From assembly GCF_000300195.1 (NCBI RefSeq), contig NZ_AMQH01000019.1, forward strand, positions 1 through 64,000: a DNA stretch of 64,000 nt. Reading direction: 5' to 3'. The DNA is from Clostridium tunisiense TJ (GTDB lineage: Bacteria; Bacillota; Clostridia; Clostridiales; Clostridiaceae). The notes beneath the pieces were generated by a model that saw only the letters and a program-made list of their open reading frames with translations, was not told the origin of the DNA and searched no databases. Made by a program: the position numbers and the translations under genes. Below, in pieces: positions 53,146 through 63,360 of this stretch. Numbering within the stretch: position 1 is the first letter of the stretch; each line of letters begins with the position of its first letter.

Positions 53146-53331
53146 TGTGTTATTATTGGTGGGTTACACTAATAAAGATATATTTAGGATCTAATAAGTT
53201 ATAACACTAATGCAATTTTAATTTTTTATTTGGATATTATGGTATATAATTATAATTAAAGATGGTATGAATATGTTTTTTAAACAGGGGCTAACTACCA
53301 GAAATTAAATTATTATATGGGGGATTATGTT

Positions 53332-54078
53332 ATGAATGAAGTTTTACAACAAATAAAAAGCAGAAAATCTATGAGAGTATTTGAAGATAGGCCTATTGAA
53401 GCTATGTTAAAAAAAGAAATTCTAAATGCTGCCTTTGAAGCTCCAACGGCTGGTGCAATGATGCTCTATAGTATACTAGACATTACCGATGAAACATTAA
53501 AGAAAAAATTATCCATAGAATGCGACAATCAACCTTTTATTGCTGACTCTCCGTTAGTGCTTATATTTCTTGCAGACTACCAAAGATGGTACGATGCTTT
53601 TGAATTAGAAAATTGTAATCCAAGAACACCGGGGGAGGGAGATATCCTTCTTGCATGTGCTGATGCTATAATTGCGGCTCAAAATACTGTGGTCGCTGCT
53701 GAATCTTTAGGAATTGGTTCATGCTATATTGGAGATATTATCGAGAATTGTGAAACTATTAGAGAGTTGCTAAACCTTCCAGAGTACGTTTTACCTGCGG
53801 CTATGTTGGTTTATGGATATCCAACTGAAGGACAAAAAAACAGAAAAAAACCTGTGCGTTTTGAAAAACAGTATATAGTCTATGAAAATAAGTATCGTAG
53901 ACTATCAAGAGAAGAACACATACAGATGCATGAAGGAAGAAATGAAAAGGCAGGGGTAGCAAATAAAAATGTTAGCGAGGGGATCAAAGCTCTTTGTAAT
54001 CGTAAATATATGTCTGATTTTTCCTTAGAAATGAATAGATCAGCAGGGGAATATCTTAAGAAGTTTAGAATAAAATAA
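53332..54078 (+). CDS. Nitroreductase-family oxidoreductase
   Basis: 248 residues from ATG at 53332 (GGGGGAT upstream); an upstream ATG at 53317 overlaps that site. FMN-dependent nitroreductase fold: QIKSRKSMRVFEDRPIEAMLKKEILNAAFEAPTAGAMMLYSILDI and CADAIIAAQNTVVAAESLGIGSCYIGDIIENCETIRELLNLPEYVLPAAMLVYGYP. It uses NAD(P)H to reduce quinones, nitro compounds or flavins; the substrate is not deducible. It lies upstream of the csoR operon but has its own transcription unit. Confidence 0.9.
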   Translation: MNEVLQQIKSRKSMRVFEDRPIEAMLKKEILNAAFEAPTAGAMMLYSILDITDETLKKKLSIECDNQPFIADSPLVLIFLADYQRWYDAFELENCNPRTPGEGDILLACADAIIAAQNTVVAAESLGIGSCYIGDIIENCETIRELLNLPEYVLPAAMLVYGYPTEGQKNRKKPVRFEKQYIVYENKYRRLSREEHIQMHEGRNEKAGVANKNVSEGIKALCNRKYMSDFSLEMNRSAGEYLKKFRIK

Positions 54079-54186
54079 TGTAGTTTAGCTAACTTATAAG
54101 TGATAATTAAAAACATTGAAAGAGGCGAGAAAGTACTACTTCCTTGCCCTTTTTAGTTGAATGAATAAGTTATACGGTTGCTGAAA

Positions 54187-54230
54187 TACACCCCTAGGGG
54201 GTGTAAATGAGTGGAATTCGTAGATATAAT
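54187..54230 (+). promoter_or_regulatory. CsoR-type operator and promoter of copper operon
   Basis: TACACCCCTAGGGGGTGTA (54187-54205) is a near-perfect G/C-tract palindrome of the CsoR/RcnR kind. It overlaps a -35-like TGTAAA (54202-54207), which is 17 bases before TATAAT (54225-54230). Copper-free CsoR should block this promoter. Confidence 0.8.
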
Positions 54231-54323
54231 GGAAAAAACAAAGATAATTAGGGGAAAACTTCTTTCTATAAGAATTTTCATATATTGACTTATTAGAACA
54301 TGGAGAGTATTATTAATTTATAG

Positions 54324-54343
54324 ACACCCCCCAAGGGGGTAGT
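54324..54343 (+). promoter_or_regulatory. Second CsoR-type operator near csoR start
   Basis: ACACCCCCCAAGGGGGTAGT, a second C-tract/G-tract element 23 bp upstream of the csoR start. The two operators are about 137 bp apart. Confidence 0.65.
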
Positions 54344-54365
54344 GATAATGAATGAAGGTGATAAA

Positions 54366-54632
54366 ATGAACAACGAAAAAAAGAAAGCACTTCAAGCATT
54401 GAAAACATCTAGAGGACAAATTGAAGGAATTATAAAGATGTTAGAAGATGAAAGATATTGCGTTGATATATCAAATCAAATAATTGCTGCTCAAGGACTT
54501 TTAAAGAAAGCAAACTTGTTAATTCTAGAGCAACATATAAATCACTGTGTAAAAGATGCCATTATAAATAACGATGGCAGTGAGAAAGTAGAAGAAATAA
54601 TGAGTATTATTGCTAAGCTAACAAATAGATAA
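54366..54632 (+). CDS. csoR: Copper-sensing repressor CsoR
   Basis: 88 residues from ATG at 54366, preceded by AAGGTGAT; upstream in-frame ATG at 54348 is possible. Helical DUF156 fold: ALKTSRGQIEGIIKMLEDERYCVDISNQIIAAQGLLKKANLLILEQHINHCVKDAI. The Cu(I) ligands Cys (RYC), His (EQH) and Cys (NHC) have the C-H-x3-C layout of CsoR. It represses copA-copZ until copper binds; the C-tract operators are upstream. It is 52 bp before copA. Confidence 0.93.
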   Translation: MNNEKKKALQALKTSRGQIEGIIKMLEDERYCVDISNQIIAAQGLLKKANLLILEQHINHCVKDAIINNDGSEKVEEIMSIIAKLTNR

Positions 54633-54684
54633 GAAGTTAGCTATTTAATAACTAAGAGATTTTGAATTAAGAGGGAGGGGCAAA

Positions 54685-57129
54685 ATGATTGAAAAAACTA
54701 TAAAGATTGAAGGTATGACTTGCGCTTCTTGCGCTAAAGCTGTTGAAAGAGCAGCTAAGAAGTTAGATGGTGTAAGTGAAGCATCAGTAAATTTCGCAAC
54801 AGAAAAGCTTACTGTAAAGTTTGATGGATCAAAGATATCTTTGATAGAGTTAGAAAATGCTATTGAAAAAGCTGGTTATAACGCAGTTAATGAAGAAAGC
54901 AGTAAATACTTTAAAATAGAGGGTATGACTTGTGCATCTTGTGCAAAGGCAGTGGAGCGAGCAGTAGAAAAGATTGATGGAGTTAATGAGGCTAGTGTTA
55001 ACTTTGCAACTGAAAAATTGAATGTAGCTTTTGATTCTTCAAAGGTTAGAATATCAGATATAAAGAAAAGTGTAGAAAGAGCGGGCTATAAAATTATAGA
55101 TGAAGAAGTTACCGTGGATACAGACAAAGTAAAAAAAGAAGAAGAGATGAGAGCGCTATGGAAAAGATTTGTGATTTCAGCAGTGTTTACTATCCCCTTA
55201 TTAATTGTAGCAATGGGACCTATGATTGGGTTGAAGCTACCAGAAATAATAGATCCTAAAACTAATGCTGTAAACTTTGCTATTTTACAGATTATTCTTG
55301 CTACACCAGTTGTTATGGTTGGAAATAAGTTTTTTAAAGTAGGGTTTAAAACCTTAGTCAAGGGTAGCCCTAATATGGATTCATTAATTGCCATAGGAAC
55401 CTCAGCATCCTATTTGTATAGCGTATTTGGAGTATATAAGATTTTAATTGGAAATCATCACTACACTCACAATCTATACTTTGAATCGGCAGGGGTTATA
55501 CTAACATTAATTACTCTTGGAAAATATCTTGAATCAGTTACAAAAGGAAAGACTTCTGAGGCTATAAAAAAGCTCATGGGATTGGCACCTAAAACTGCTA
55601 CTATAATAAAAAATCATATAGAGGAAATAGTTCCTATAGATGACGTGGAAGTTGGCGATGTAATTATTGTAAAGCCAGGAGAAAAGCTACCTGTTGATGG
55701 AGAAGTTGTTGAAGGAAGTACATCTATTGATGAATCTATGCTTACAGGAGAAAGTATACCTGTAGAAAAGAATGTTGGGTCCAAGGTTATAGGTGCAAGT
55801 ATAAATAAGGCTGGTTTCATTAAGTATAAAGCTACAAAAGTTGGCAAAGATACGGCTTTAGCTCAAATAGTAAAGTTGGTTGAGGAAGCTCAAGGGTCAA
55901 AGGCACCTATTGCAAAAATGGCGGATGTTATTTCTGGGTATTTCGTACCAGTAGTAATTGTACTTGCAATTATTTCGGCCCTTGCTTGGTATTTTTCAGG
56001 GCAAACAGGAACTTTTGCACTAACAATATTTATATCAGTTCTTGTAATTGCGTGTCCATGTTCTCTAGGACTTGCAACCCCTACTGCTATAATGGTGGGT
56101 ACTGGCAAGGGTGCGGAATATGGAGTTTTAATAAAAAGTGGTGAGGCTCTTGAAACAGCACATAAAATTAAAACTATAGTATTTGATAAAACTGGTACAA
56201 TTACTGAAGGTAAACCAAAGGTAACTGATATTGTTACAGTACAAGGTATAGATGAGAACTATCTTTTACAACTTGCTGCAAGTTCAGAAAAAGGATCTGA
56301 ACACCCTCTTGGGGAAGCTATAGTTAAAGCGGCAGAAGAAAAGAATTTAGAAATAAAAAAAGTAGAAGGATTTAAGGCAATCCCTGGACAGGGAATACAG
56401 GTTGTAATTGATGGAAAGCAAATATTACTCGGAAATAGAAAACTTATGGAGGAGAGTAATATATCCTTAGATAATCTAGAAGAAACCTCAAATAGACTAG
56501 CAAATGAAGGAAAGACACCAATGTATGCTTCAGTAAATGGTAAGATTAATGGAATAGTTGCAGTTGCTGATACTGTAAAGGCAAGCAGTAAAAAGGCTAT
56601 AGAAAAACTTCATAAAATGGGTATAGAAGTAGCCATGATTACAGGAGACAATAAGAGAACTGCAGAAGCAATAGCTAAGCAGGTTGGAATAGATGTGATA
56701 CTTGCAGAAGTATTACCCCAAGATAAGGCAAGTGAAGTAAAAAAACTTCAAGGAATGGGCAAGAAAGTTGCAATGGTTGGAGATGGTATTAATGATGCAC
56801 CAGCCCTTGCACAAGCAGATGTTGGAATTGCTATAGGTTCTGGTACAGATGTAGCTATAGAATCAGCTGATATAGTTTTAATGAGAAGTGACCTTATGGA
56901 TGTTCCAACAGCAATTGATCTAAGTAAAAAGACAATAAAAAATATTAAGGAGAATTTGTTCTGGGCTTTTGGTTATAATACTCTTGGTATTCCAATAGCT
57001 ATGGGAATATGGTATATCTTTGGAGGCAAGCTTCTTGACCCAATGATAGCAGGTGCTGCAATGAGCTTTAGCTCAGTTTCAGTTCTTTTAAATGCATTAA
57101 GACTTAAAGGTTTCAAACCACTTAATTAA
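54685..57129 (+). CDS. copA: Copper-exporting P1B-type ATPase
   Basis: 814 residues. Two N-terminal metal-binding domains with GMTCASC (Cys13/16, and the second copy about residue 85), nearly identical to each other. The membrane ion site CPC is in [16 protein letters not shown] (about 457), phosphorylation motif DKTGTITEG (about 501), ATP site [15 protein letters not shown], and hinge [21 protein letters not shown]. It exports Cu(I) using ATP. It lies between csoR and copZ in one operon. Site GGGAGG seven bases before ATG. Confidence 0.96.
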   Translation: MIEKTIKIEGMTCASCAKAVERAAKKLDGVSEASVNFATEKLTVKFDGSKISLIELENAIEKAGYNAVNEESSKYFKIEGMTCASCAKAVERAVEKIDGVNEASVNFATEKLNVAFDSSKVRISDIKKSVERAGYKIIDEEVTVDTDKVKKEEEMRALWKRFVISAVFTIPLLIVAMGPMIGLKLPEIIDPKTNAVNFAILQIILATPVVMVGNKFFKVGFKTLVKGSPNMDSLIAIGTSASYLYSVFGVYKILIGNHHYTHNLYFESAGVILTLITLGKYLESVTKGKTSEAIKKLMGLAPKTATIIKNHIEEIVPIDDVEVGDVIIVKPGEKLPVDGEVVEGSTSIDESMLTGESIPVEKNVGSKVIGASINKAGFIKYKATKVGKDTALAQIVKLVEEAQGSKAPIAKMADVISGYFVPVVIVLAIISALAWYFSGQTGTFALTIFISVLVIACPCSLGLATPTAIMVGTGKGAEYGVLIKSGEALETAHKIKTIVFDKTGTITEGKPKVTDIVTVQGIDENYLLQLAASSEKGSEHPLGEAIVKAAEEKNLEIKKVEGFKAIPGQGIQVVIDGKQILLGNRKLMEESNISLDNLEETSNRLANEGKTPMYASVNGKINGIVAVADTVKASSKKAIEKLHKMGIEVAMITGDNKRTAEAIAKQVGIDVILAEVLPQDKASEVKKLQGMGKKVAMVGDGINDAPALAQADVGIAIGSGTDVAIESADIVLMRSDLMDVPTAIDLSKKTIKNIKENLFWAFGYNTLGIPIAMGIWYIFGGKLLDPMIAGAAMSFSSVSVLLNALRLKGFKPLN

Positions 57130-57337
57130 GTAAGCTTTAAAGGAGGGAAATCAAAGGTTCTTAAAGCTAGAATTCTAGGTGTATCAATTTTCACTGGAAT
57201 AAGATACCCTTCCTAAGATAATCACTAAATGAAAATAATAACTATTTAATTTAAAAAGTATGATAATATGGAGGAAAAACTTTAGTTAAAGCTTCCATGT
57301 TTCAAAAATAAAAATATTTAATTGGAGGAGATTTAAA

Positions 57338-57544
57338 ATGGCAAAAAAAATATTAATCGAAGGAATGAGTTGTGGACATTGCGTTATGCACGCAACAAAT
57401 GCATTAAAGGAAATAGGACTTACAGATGTGAAGGTTGAGTTAGCTACAAAAACAGCAACAGCTGAAGGTGAGGCATCAGATGAGGCTATAAAGGCTGCAA
57501 TTGAGGATGCGGGCTATGAAGTGGTTAAAATAGAAAATATTTAA
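57338..57544 (+). CDS. copZ: Copper chaperone CopZ
   Basis: 68 residues, one heavy-metal-associated domain with metal site GMSCGHCVMHA (CXXC) and the closing AIEDAGYEVV. It carries Cu(I) to CopA and to CsoR. It is 208 bp behind copA, so an internal promoter is possible. GGAGG site. Confidence 0.93.
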   Translation: MAKKILIEGMSCGHCVMHATNALKEIGLTDVKVELATKTATAEGEASDEAIKAAIEDAGYEVVKIENI

Positions 57545-57560
57545 TATAAATTGTCTATAA

Positions 57561-57608
57561 AAAATGCAGCCTTTTTAAATAGTAACATATTTAAAAAGGC
57601 TGCATTTT
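57561..57608. terminator. Bidirectional terminator
   Basis: 57561-57580 and 57589-57608 are perfectly complementary over 20 bp (arm AAAATGCAGCC...) with an eight-base loop, between convergent genes. Confidence 0.93.
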
Positions 57609-57651
57609 AATTTTTGAAAAGCATTTGAATCGAAAGCTTCAGGACATTATG

Positions 57652-58278
57652 TTAACGTATAAAATTAGTTCTAGCTCTTTCTTCTTTTTCTGGGAGTGCA
57701 ATACCGTACTCTTTACCCGCTTGAATACACTTTAAAAGCCAGGCCATATTTTTACCTAAAGTTCTCATAACCTGCATTCCTTCTAAATCTTGTTTTACTT
57801 CTTCTGGAGTATTTCCATGAACCATATTCCAGTATTGAGAGGATACTATAGGCATTTGGGAAATAGTAAAGTATTTGTTTAGTTGGTCAAGAGCTGCTGT
57901 TGAACCTCCACGACGGCAACTTACAATTGCAGCACCAGGTTTATATTCAAAGCCACTTCCAGCATAGAAGAATCTATCTAAGAAAGAAGTTATTTCACCA
58001 GAGGCTCCAGCATAATGAACTGGGGAACCAAAAATAAATCCATCAGCTTCCTTTGCTTTTTCCAAAGCAATATTTACTACATCATCATTAAAAACACATT
58101 TATTACTATCATTTTTATAACAGCCACCGCAAGCCATACAGCCACGAATAGGTTTGTTTCCTATGTGGAAAATTTCAGTTTCAATATTTTCTTTTTCTAG
58201 TTCCTTTGCTATTTCACATAAGGCAGTATAAGTACATCCTTTTAATCTAGGACTTCCGTTAATAAGTAATACTTTCAT
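57652..58278 (-). CDS. Iron-sulfur flavoprotein (NADPH-dependent FMN reductase fold)
   Basis: 208 residues. Flavodoxin-like start KVLLINGSPRLKGCTYTAL. The compact cysteine motif GCMACGGCYKNDSNKCVFNDD (CX2CX2CX7C) holds a 4Fe-4S cluster as in Isf proteins; SPVHYAGASGEITSFLDRFFYA completes the FMN site. It should move electrons between ferredoxin-like donors and oxygen or peroxide or an unknown acceptor. Divergent from an HxlR regulator 157 bp away, its probable controller. Confidence 0.9.
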   Translation of the reverse strand: MKVLLINGSPRLKGCTYTALCEIAKELEKENIETEIFHIGNKPIRGCMACGGCYKNDSNKCVFNDDVVNIALEKAKEADGFIFGSPVHYAGASGEITSFLDRFFYAGSGFEYKPGAAIVSCRRGGSTAALDQLNKYFTISQMPIVSSQYWNMVHGNTPEEVKQDLEGMQVMRTLGKNMAWLLKCIQAGKEYGIALPEKEERARTNFIR

Positions 58279-58435
58279 TTTATCATACCTCGCTTTTGAT
58301 AAAAGTTGTTATTAAATTTGATACTTTTATTAATCTATGATAATATTCTAGAATATAAGTGTTATACATACAAGTACGTACTTTTTTGTGGTATAGTTCC
58401 TAAAAAGATACTTAAAAAAGGAGGAAAATGCAATC

Positions 58436-58807
58436 ATGGATAGATGTGTTTTAAATATTAAGAATAAAGAGTATGCATGTACCTTTGAGATAGCAATGGA
58501 TTTAATAGGAGGCAAGTGGAAACCTATTATAATATGGCATCTCGGAACTAAGGGAACAAAAAGATTTAATGAGTTAAAAAAACTTCTACCCCAAATAACT
58601 CAAAAAATGCTGACACAACAATTAAGGGAACTAGAAAGTGATTGTTTAGTTGAAAGAAAAGTATATCCTCAAGTACCTCCAAAGGTAGAATATTCTTTAT
58701 CAGATTTAGGTGAAAGCTTAATGCCTATCTTAAGGATGATGTGTCAATGGGGGGAAGGTTATTATGAAAGAATGTGCAATTATGAAAGTGAATTAAATGT
58801 TAAGTGA
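58436..58807 (+). CDS. HxlR-family transcriptional regulator
   Basis: 123 residues. Winged-helix HxlR signature: [85 protein letters not shown]. An N-terminal Cys in MDRCV may be redox-active, as in HypR/YodB relatives. It is divergent to the iron-sulfur flavoprotein gene, which it likely regulates in response to electrophiles or oxidants. AGGAGG site. Confidence 0.92.
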   Translation: MDRCVLNIKNKEYACTFEIAMDLIGGKWKPIIIWHLGTKGTKRFNELKKLLPQITQKMLTQQLRELESDCLVERKVYPQVPPKVEYSLSDLGESLMPILRMMCQWGEGYYERMCNYESELNVK

Positions 58808-58915
58808 GATAATAAGTGTAAAGTTATAACTATTAAATACTACTGTGTAATCTTTTACAATATATTAGAGTAGAGAAAAAACATGGGATAGAAGAAACAG
58901 TTACTTATAAAAGGA

Positions 58916-58946
58916 AAAACTATGTAAGATTTCTTACATAGTTTTT
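58916..58946 (+). terminator. Intrinsic terminator after HxlR gene
   Basis: AAAAACTATGTAAG (58916-58929) and CTTACATAGTTTTT (58933-58946), perfect 14 bp. Confidence 0.88.
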
Positions 58947-59353
58947 ATTTTTATAAATTTTCTACATGTTTTATAATACATTAGCTTCACAACCATGAAT
59001 ATAGAAAATCAATTTACACTACAGTTAATAAATTAATGTAAAAAAATAAAACAACTAAAAATAGTCGTTTTTTTATATAGATTCATTATTTTAACTTTAC
59101 TAATAACTTATATTAATATCATATAACAAAATCATCACATTGTCAAGGAAAAACTAGTAAATAAATGAAAAATGGACTTTTTATCTATTTCTCTTGTAAC
59201 TTAGTAGGAGCTCAAGAGAATTGGCTTTATTGAGAGTTTTATGTTTTTTGTTTAATACTGTAAAATATAATAGTTGGCAGAAAAATTTGGTAGTTGGAGA
59301 GAAAAATAATTTAAATAAGTTTCAATTTACTTAAAAGAATGTGAGGTGTTAGA
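58947..59353. other. Upstream region of helD
   Basis: About 400 bases with no gene. A second terminator-like hairpin (AAAACAACTA/TAGTCGTTTT, near 59049-59076) and an inverted repeat TTCTCTTG (59189-59196)/CAAGAGAA (59213-59220) lie upstream of a TATAAT box near 59265. The repeat could be a regulator site for helD. Confidence 0.5.
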
Positions 59354-61636
59354 ATGTCTGCACATAGTCATCCGGAATATAAAAGCGAGGTTGAAAGATT
59401 AGCCTATACACTTGAATATTTAAAGAATTATAATAGTAGTGTGCTAAAAGAAAAACTAAGAATAGATAGGGAAGTTGAGTACGGTTTAAGTCACTACAAC
59501 TCAGATAATGCTGAGCAATTCAATGAACTAGTGATAAATAAGAACATCAATGAATCCTTATCACAGAAATTGAAAAATCTTGATAAGAGTCTTTCAAAAC
59601 CTTATTTTGCAAGAGTGGATTTTGTGGAAGAAGGGGCAAAAATAAAACAAGATTTATATATTGGCAAAGTATCCTTAATGAGAGACAGTGATCAGGAACT
59701 GATTATAATTGATTGGAGAGCTCCTGTTGCAACTCTTTACTATGAAGGAAGGCTGGGTGAGGCATCTTACCAAAGTGCTGATGGGGAAATAAAAGGTGAA
59801 ATAAAACTAAAAAGGCAATATGCCATTGAAAAAGCTGAACTACAAGAAATATATGACATAGATATAACTACTAATGATGATTTTCTTCAAGCTGCGTTAG
59901 GGTCAAGTAAAGATAATAGGTTAAAGGATATAGTTTCAACCATTCAAGCAGAACAAAATAAAGTAATCAGAGCAGATATGTGGAAACCTTTAGTTGTCCA
60001 AGGTGCTGCAGGTGGAGGAAAAACCACCATAGCTCTCCATAGAATAGCATATCTTCTATATAACTACGAAAGTACTTTAAATCCAAAAAACTTCATGATA
60101 ATCGCACCTAATAGATTCTTTTTAAGCTATATTTCAGAAGTGCTTCCTGACTTAGGTGTAGAAAATGTATTACAAACTACCTTTGAGGATTTTGCTCTTG
60201 GTATACTTGGAAAGAAGCTCAAATTAAAAAGTTCAAATGAAAAACTTTCTTTTTTAATAAATAATAATCATAAAGATTTCCAACAGAAAAACAATTTAAT
60301 AAAGTTAAATTCTACCTTTAAGTCTTCCTTGGATTTTAAAGACTCTATAAATAGATACATTAAGCTTATAGAGGATAACCTAATACCAAATGGAGATTTT
60401 ACTATAGAAACTTTCACTTTAATTAAATATGAAAGAATAAGGGAAATGTTTTTAGTAGAATATAAACATCTACCAATGGTAAAAAGGATTAATGAAATCA
60501 AAAAAACCTTAGTAAATACCTTAAGACAAAACAAAGAATCTATTATAGAAGAAGTAATAAGACAGTATGATGGGAGGATAGAAGCTATAAAGGATGAAAT
60601 GGGGGATTGCGATAAAAGGAGAAAATCTATTATAAAAATTGCAGACACCAGAGATGCTCTTGTGGAGAAAATAAGAAAAAAATCTAAAACCATAGTAAGG
60701 GAATATTTAAATAAATTTAAAATACTAAGTCCAATAGAATATTATAAAAGGTTCCTTATGGATGAGATTATATTTAATAAATTTACTATGAACTATATTA
60801 AGGAAGAAGTAGCTAAGGATTTAAGAGTTGAAACACTGAAAAGCATAGAAAGTAATACAATTGAAATGGAGGATTTAGCTCCATTGATGTATATAAAGGA
60901 GCAAATTCAAGGACTGGATGACAAAATTTCAGTAAGACATGTAGTAATAGATGAGGCTCAAGACTTTAGTGAATTCCAGCTATTTATATTAAAAAAATTA
61001 ATTGGAGGAAATTCTTTCACAGTTCTGGGAGATTTATGTCAGGGTATATACTCCTATAGAGGAATAAACAATTGGGAACAGGTATCAAAAAGAGTTTTTG
61101 GAGAAGATAACTTTCAAATGCTTACTTTAGAGCAAAGTTATAGAACTACCATTGAAATCATGGATGCCGCCAGTAAAGTTATAAACTCTTTAAAAGATTC
61201 AAACCTTCCTAATCCTAAACCAGTAATCAGACACGGAGAGCCTGTTACAATATTCGAAAAACACGATCTAAGTGAGGTATCAAAAGGAATTGTAAGCAAG
61301 GTTAACGCTGTGCTAGAAGAAGGGTTTAAATCAGTAGCAATAATTTGCAAGACTTTAGATGAGTGTAAAAATTTGAAAACAGAATTAAGAAAGTATGAGT
61401 TAAATGTTGAAGTAATTACAGGAAGTGAGAGTCAATACTCAGGTGGTGTGGTGTTAATACCAAGTTATTTAGTAAAAGGTCTAGAATTTGATGTTGTAAT
61501 TATTGCTAATGCAAGTAAAAAAACTTTTACTAAAGATCCACTAGACGTAAAACTTCTTTATGTAGCAATGACAAGACCACTCCACAGGCTTTATATTTAC
61601 TCAGTTGGAGAAAAAGCAGAGATGCTTCAGTTGTAA
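59354..61636 (+). CDS. helD: RNA polymerase recycling motor HelD
   Basis: 760 residues, UvrD/Rep-like superfamily 1 helicase fold without a classical helicase role. N-terminal coiled coil (about 5-90), then Walker A QGAAGGGKTTIALHR (about 216), inserted middle domain with coiled coils (about 330-520), Walker B VVIDEAQDFSEFQ, LTLEQSYRTT and C-terminal GLEFDVVIIANASK and LLYVAMTRPLHRLYIY. It pries stalled RNA polymerase from DNA and can protect it from rifamycins in some bacteria. It has a GAGGTG site and a terminator behind it. Confidence 0.93.
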   Translation: MSAHSHPEYKSEVERLAYTLEYLKNYNSSVLKEKLRIDREVEYGLSHYNSDNAEQFNELVINKNINESLSQKLKNLDKSLSKPYFARVDFVEEGAKIKQDLYIGKVSLMRDSDQELIIIDWRAPVATLYYEGRLGEASYQSADGEIKGEIKLKRQYAIEKAELQEIYDIDITTNDDFLQAALGSSKDNRLKDIVSTIQAEQNKVIRADMWKPLVVQGAAGGGKTTIALHRIAYLLYNYESTLNPKNFMIIAPNRFFLSYISEVLPDLGVENVLQTTFEDFALGILGKKLKLKSSNEKLSFLINNNHKDFQQKNNLIKLNSTFKSSLDFKDSINRYIKLIEDNLIPNGDFTIETFTLIKYERIREMFLVEYKHLPMVKRINEIKKTLVNTLRQNKESIIEEVIRQYDGRIEAIKDEMGDCDKRRKSIIKIADTRDALVEKIRKKSKTIVREYLNKFKILSPIEYYKRFLMDEIIFNKFTMNYIKEEVAKDLRVETLKSIESNTIEMEDLAPLMYIKEQIQGLDDKISVRHVVIDEAQDFSEFQLFILKKLIGGNSFTVLGDLCQGIYSYRGINNWEQVSKRVFGEDNFQMLTLEQSYRTTIEIMDAASKVINSLKDSNLPNPKPVIRHGEPVTIFEKHDLSEVSKGIVSKVNAVLEEGFKSVAIICKTLDECKNLKTELRKYELNVEVITGSESQYSGGVVLIPSYLVKGLEFDVVIIANASKKTFTKDPLDVKLLYVAMTRPLHRLYIYSVGEKAEMLQL

Positions 61637-61719
61637 ATAAAATTACTAATAATAACAACTACTTAATATGTAATGGCTTTTAAATAAAATATATAACTAA
61701 AAATTTAATTCAAAATCAT

Positions 61720-61760
61720 AATTAACCCCTTATGAAGAAATCTCATAGGGGGTTAATTTT
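61720..61760 (+). terminator. Intrinsic terminator after helD
   Basis: AATTAACCCCTTATGA pairs with TCATAGGGGGTTAATT (one bulge), then T. Confidence 0.85.
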
Positions 61761-61830
61761 ATTAATCAGTCATTTAATTGGTAGCTATGTAATTTAATTT
61801 CATATTTTAATAAAAACTTGCAGAAGATTA

Positions 61831-61888
61831 TTGACATTTGGAAAATACAAGAATATAATTTAGTTAACGAAAATGATAATCAATATCA
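61831..61888 (+). promoter_or_regulatory. Consensus promoter with Fur box
   Basis: TTGACA (61831-61836), 17-base spacer, TATAAT (61854-61859), then TGATAATCAATATCA (61874-61888), a 7-1-7 Fur box with one mismatch from symmetric consensus. It lies just past the predicted start of transcription, so iron-loaded Fur should repress. Confidence 0.85.
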
Positions 61889-61912
61889 ATTAATTACGAA
61901 GAGGTGTTTAAT

Positions 61913-62338
61913 ATGAGTAAAGTTACTATAATCTATTGGAGTGGTACAGGAAATACAAAAACTATGGCAGAATTTATTGAAGCCGGAGCAAAAAGTAAGG
62001 GTTCAGAGGTTGTATTAAAAGAGGTAGGAGAGGCAACTATCCAAGATATAGAGCAAGCAGATGTTGTTGCTCTTGGTTGCCCATCGATGGGAGATGAAAT
62101 TTTAGAGGAATCCGAAATGGAACCTTTTATTGAAGAAATAAAAAATTATGTTAAAAACAAGAAAATAGTGTTATTTGGCTCTTACGGATGGGGAGATGGA
62201 CAGTGGATGAGAGATTGGGAAGAAAGAATGCTTAGTTATGGAGCAGTAATTCAATTAGATTGCATTATTGCAAACTATGAGCCAGATGAAGACAAAAAAG
62301 AAGAGTGTGTAGAACTAGGCAAAAAAATAGCTCAGTAA
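61913..62338 (+). CDS. Flavodoxin
   Basis: 141 residues from ATG at 61913 (GAGGTG site); an upstream GTG at 61904 overlaps it. Short-chain clostridial flavodoxin: phosphate loop YWSGTGNTKTMAE, FMN-stacking loops LGCPSMGDEILEESEMEPF and GSYGWGDGQWMRDWEERM. It replaces ferredoxin when iron is scarce; the Fur box upstream fits that. The next gene (DUF3793) follows 137 bp later. Confidence 0.95.
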   Translation: MSKVTIIYWSGTGNTKTMAEFIEAGAKSKGSEVVLKEVGEATIQDIEQADVVALGCPSMGDEILEESEMEPFIEEIKNYVKNKKIVLFGSYGWGDGQWMRDWEERMLSYGAVIQLDCIIANYEPDEDKKEECVELGKKIAQ

Positions 62339-62475
62339 AAATTATGTGATTAAGCATTAATAAAATAGATCATTAACATAATCATACGCTTGAAAAGTCA
62401 GGTTAGGTCAATCAATAGTTTTTAACTTCAGTTTAAGAATATAAGTGAGATAACAATCAATAAGGAGTGGTTATA

Positions 62476-63081
62476 GTGAAATTAGCAGCAAAAGACTTTA
62501 GAGAGAATTTGAACTTATTAAATGATATCGATTATATGGTAAGTATTATTGCTTATAATATTGCACCAACCTTAAAAAAGCTAAAAGCTGCTACCACTGT
62601 AACCTTATGTGATAATCACAGAAATATGGCACACCTTTGGAAGGTTTATAGGACGGAAGTTACAAAAAAACTAAATATATGTGCCTTTGATTTAAAAGAG
62701 ACGGAGAAGGCAATTGTAGTGCTGTTCTATGATGAGAAGTTTTTGCTAGAAAAAATTCAAGAGGAGTATAATGCAAAGTTTTTAATTGAGCTAGGGTATA
62801 GGCCAGATGAAAGTTTAGAAGAGAGTTTAAAAAACTTAAAAGCGAGATATAGCAAGTTGGTCTGCCCTCATGAATTAGGGATATTCTTAGGTTTTCCTCT
62901 TGAGGATGTTAAGGAATTTATAACAAATCCTTATAAGGAATGTTTGTTATGCGGATATTGGAAAGTCTATCATAATAAAGAGAATGCTTTAAAAACCTTT
63001 AAGTATTATGATGAAGCTAAAGTAGAAATTTTAAATATACTCTATGAAGGTATAGATAGATTAAGAACTATAGCTTTATAA
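62476..63081 (+). CDS. DUF3793 family protein
   Basis: 201 residues from GTG at 62476 with AAGGAG eight bases upstream; an earlier GTG at 62467 overlaps the site. DUF3793-type motifs: IAYNIAPTLKKLKAATTVTLCDNHRNMAHLWKVY, LGYRPDESLEESLKNLKARY, CPHELGIFLGFPLEDVKEFI and CLLCGYWKVYHNKENALKTF. Unknown function, clostridial. It is often seen near flavodoxins and iron genes, as here, so it may share Fur control. Confidence is in the family, not the role. Confidence 0.85.
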   Translation: MKLAAKDFRENLNLLNDIDYMVSIIAYNIAPTLKKLKAATTVTLCDNHRNMAHLWKVYRTEVTKKLNICAFDLKETEKAIVVLFYDEKFLLEKIQEEYNAKFLIELGYRPDESLEESLKNLKARYSKLVCPHELGIFLGFPLEDVKEFITNPYKECLLCGYWKVYHNKENALKTFKYYDEAKVEILNILYEGIDRLRTIAL

Positions 63082-63120
63082 AAGAAGAATAGTGTTTAAA
63101 TTATTACGCTATTTTTAAGC

Positions 63121-63155
63121 AAAAAACATGCTGGAGAAATCTAGCATGTTTTTTG
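63121..63155 (+). terminator. Intrinsic terminator after DUF3793 gene
   Basis: AAAAAACATGCT...AGCATGTTTTTT, 12-bp arms with a short internal GA/TC extension. Confidence 0.88.
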
Positions 63156-63360
63156 TTTAAACAAAAGTTAAGATAGTTGGAGGGTTATTACTTTATTAAA
63201 TATAAGAATTTTGAATAATTCCAAAATTAAAACAGAAAAAAATACTAGGATATATAAAGCATTACTAAAATCAGACGATTAAGAAAGTAAAGTGATTTTA
63301 AAATTAACAAGAAACTTTTAGCGTACTTGTTATTAAATACTACTAGAAAGGGATGAACTA

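Noticed and set aside
60268..60693. 141-codon minus-strand ORF inside helD
   Set aside because: Low-complexity hydrophobic translation opposite a Lys/Glu-rich coiled coil, no ribosome site; a shadow of the real gene.
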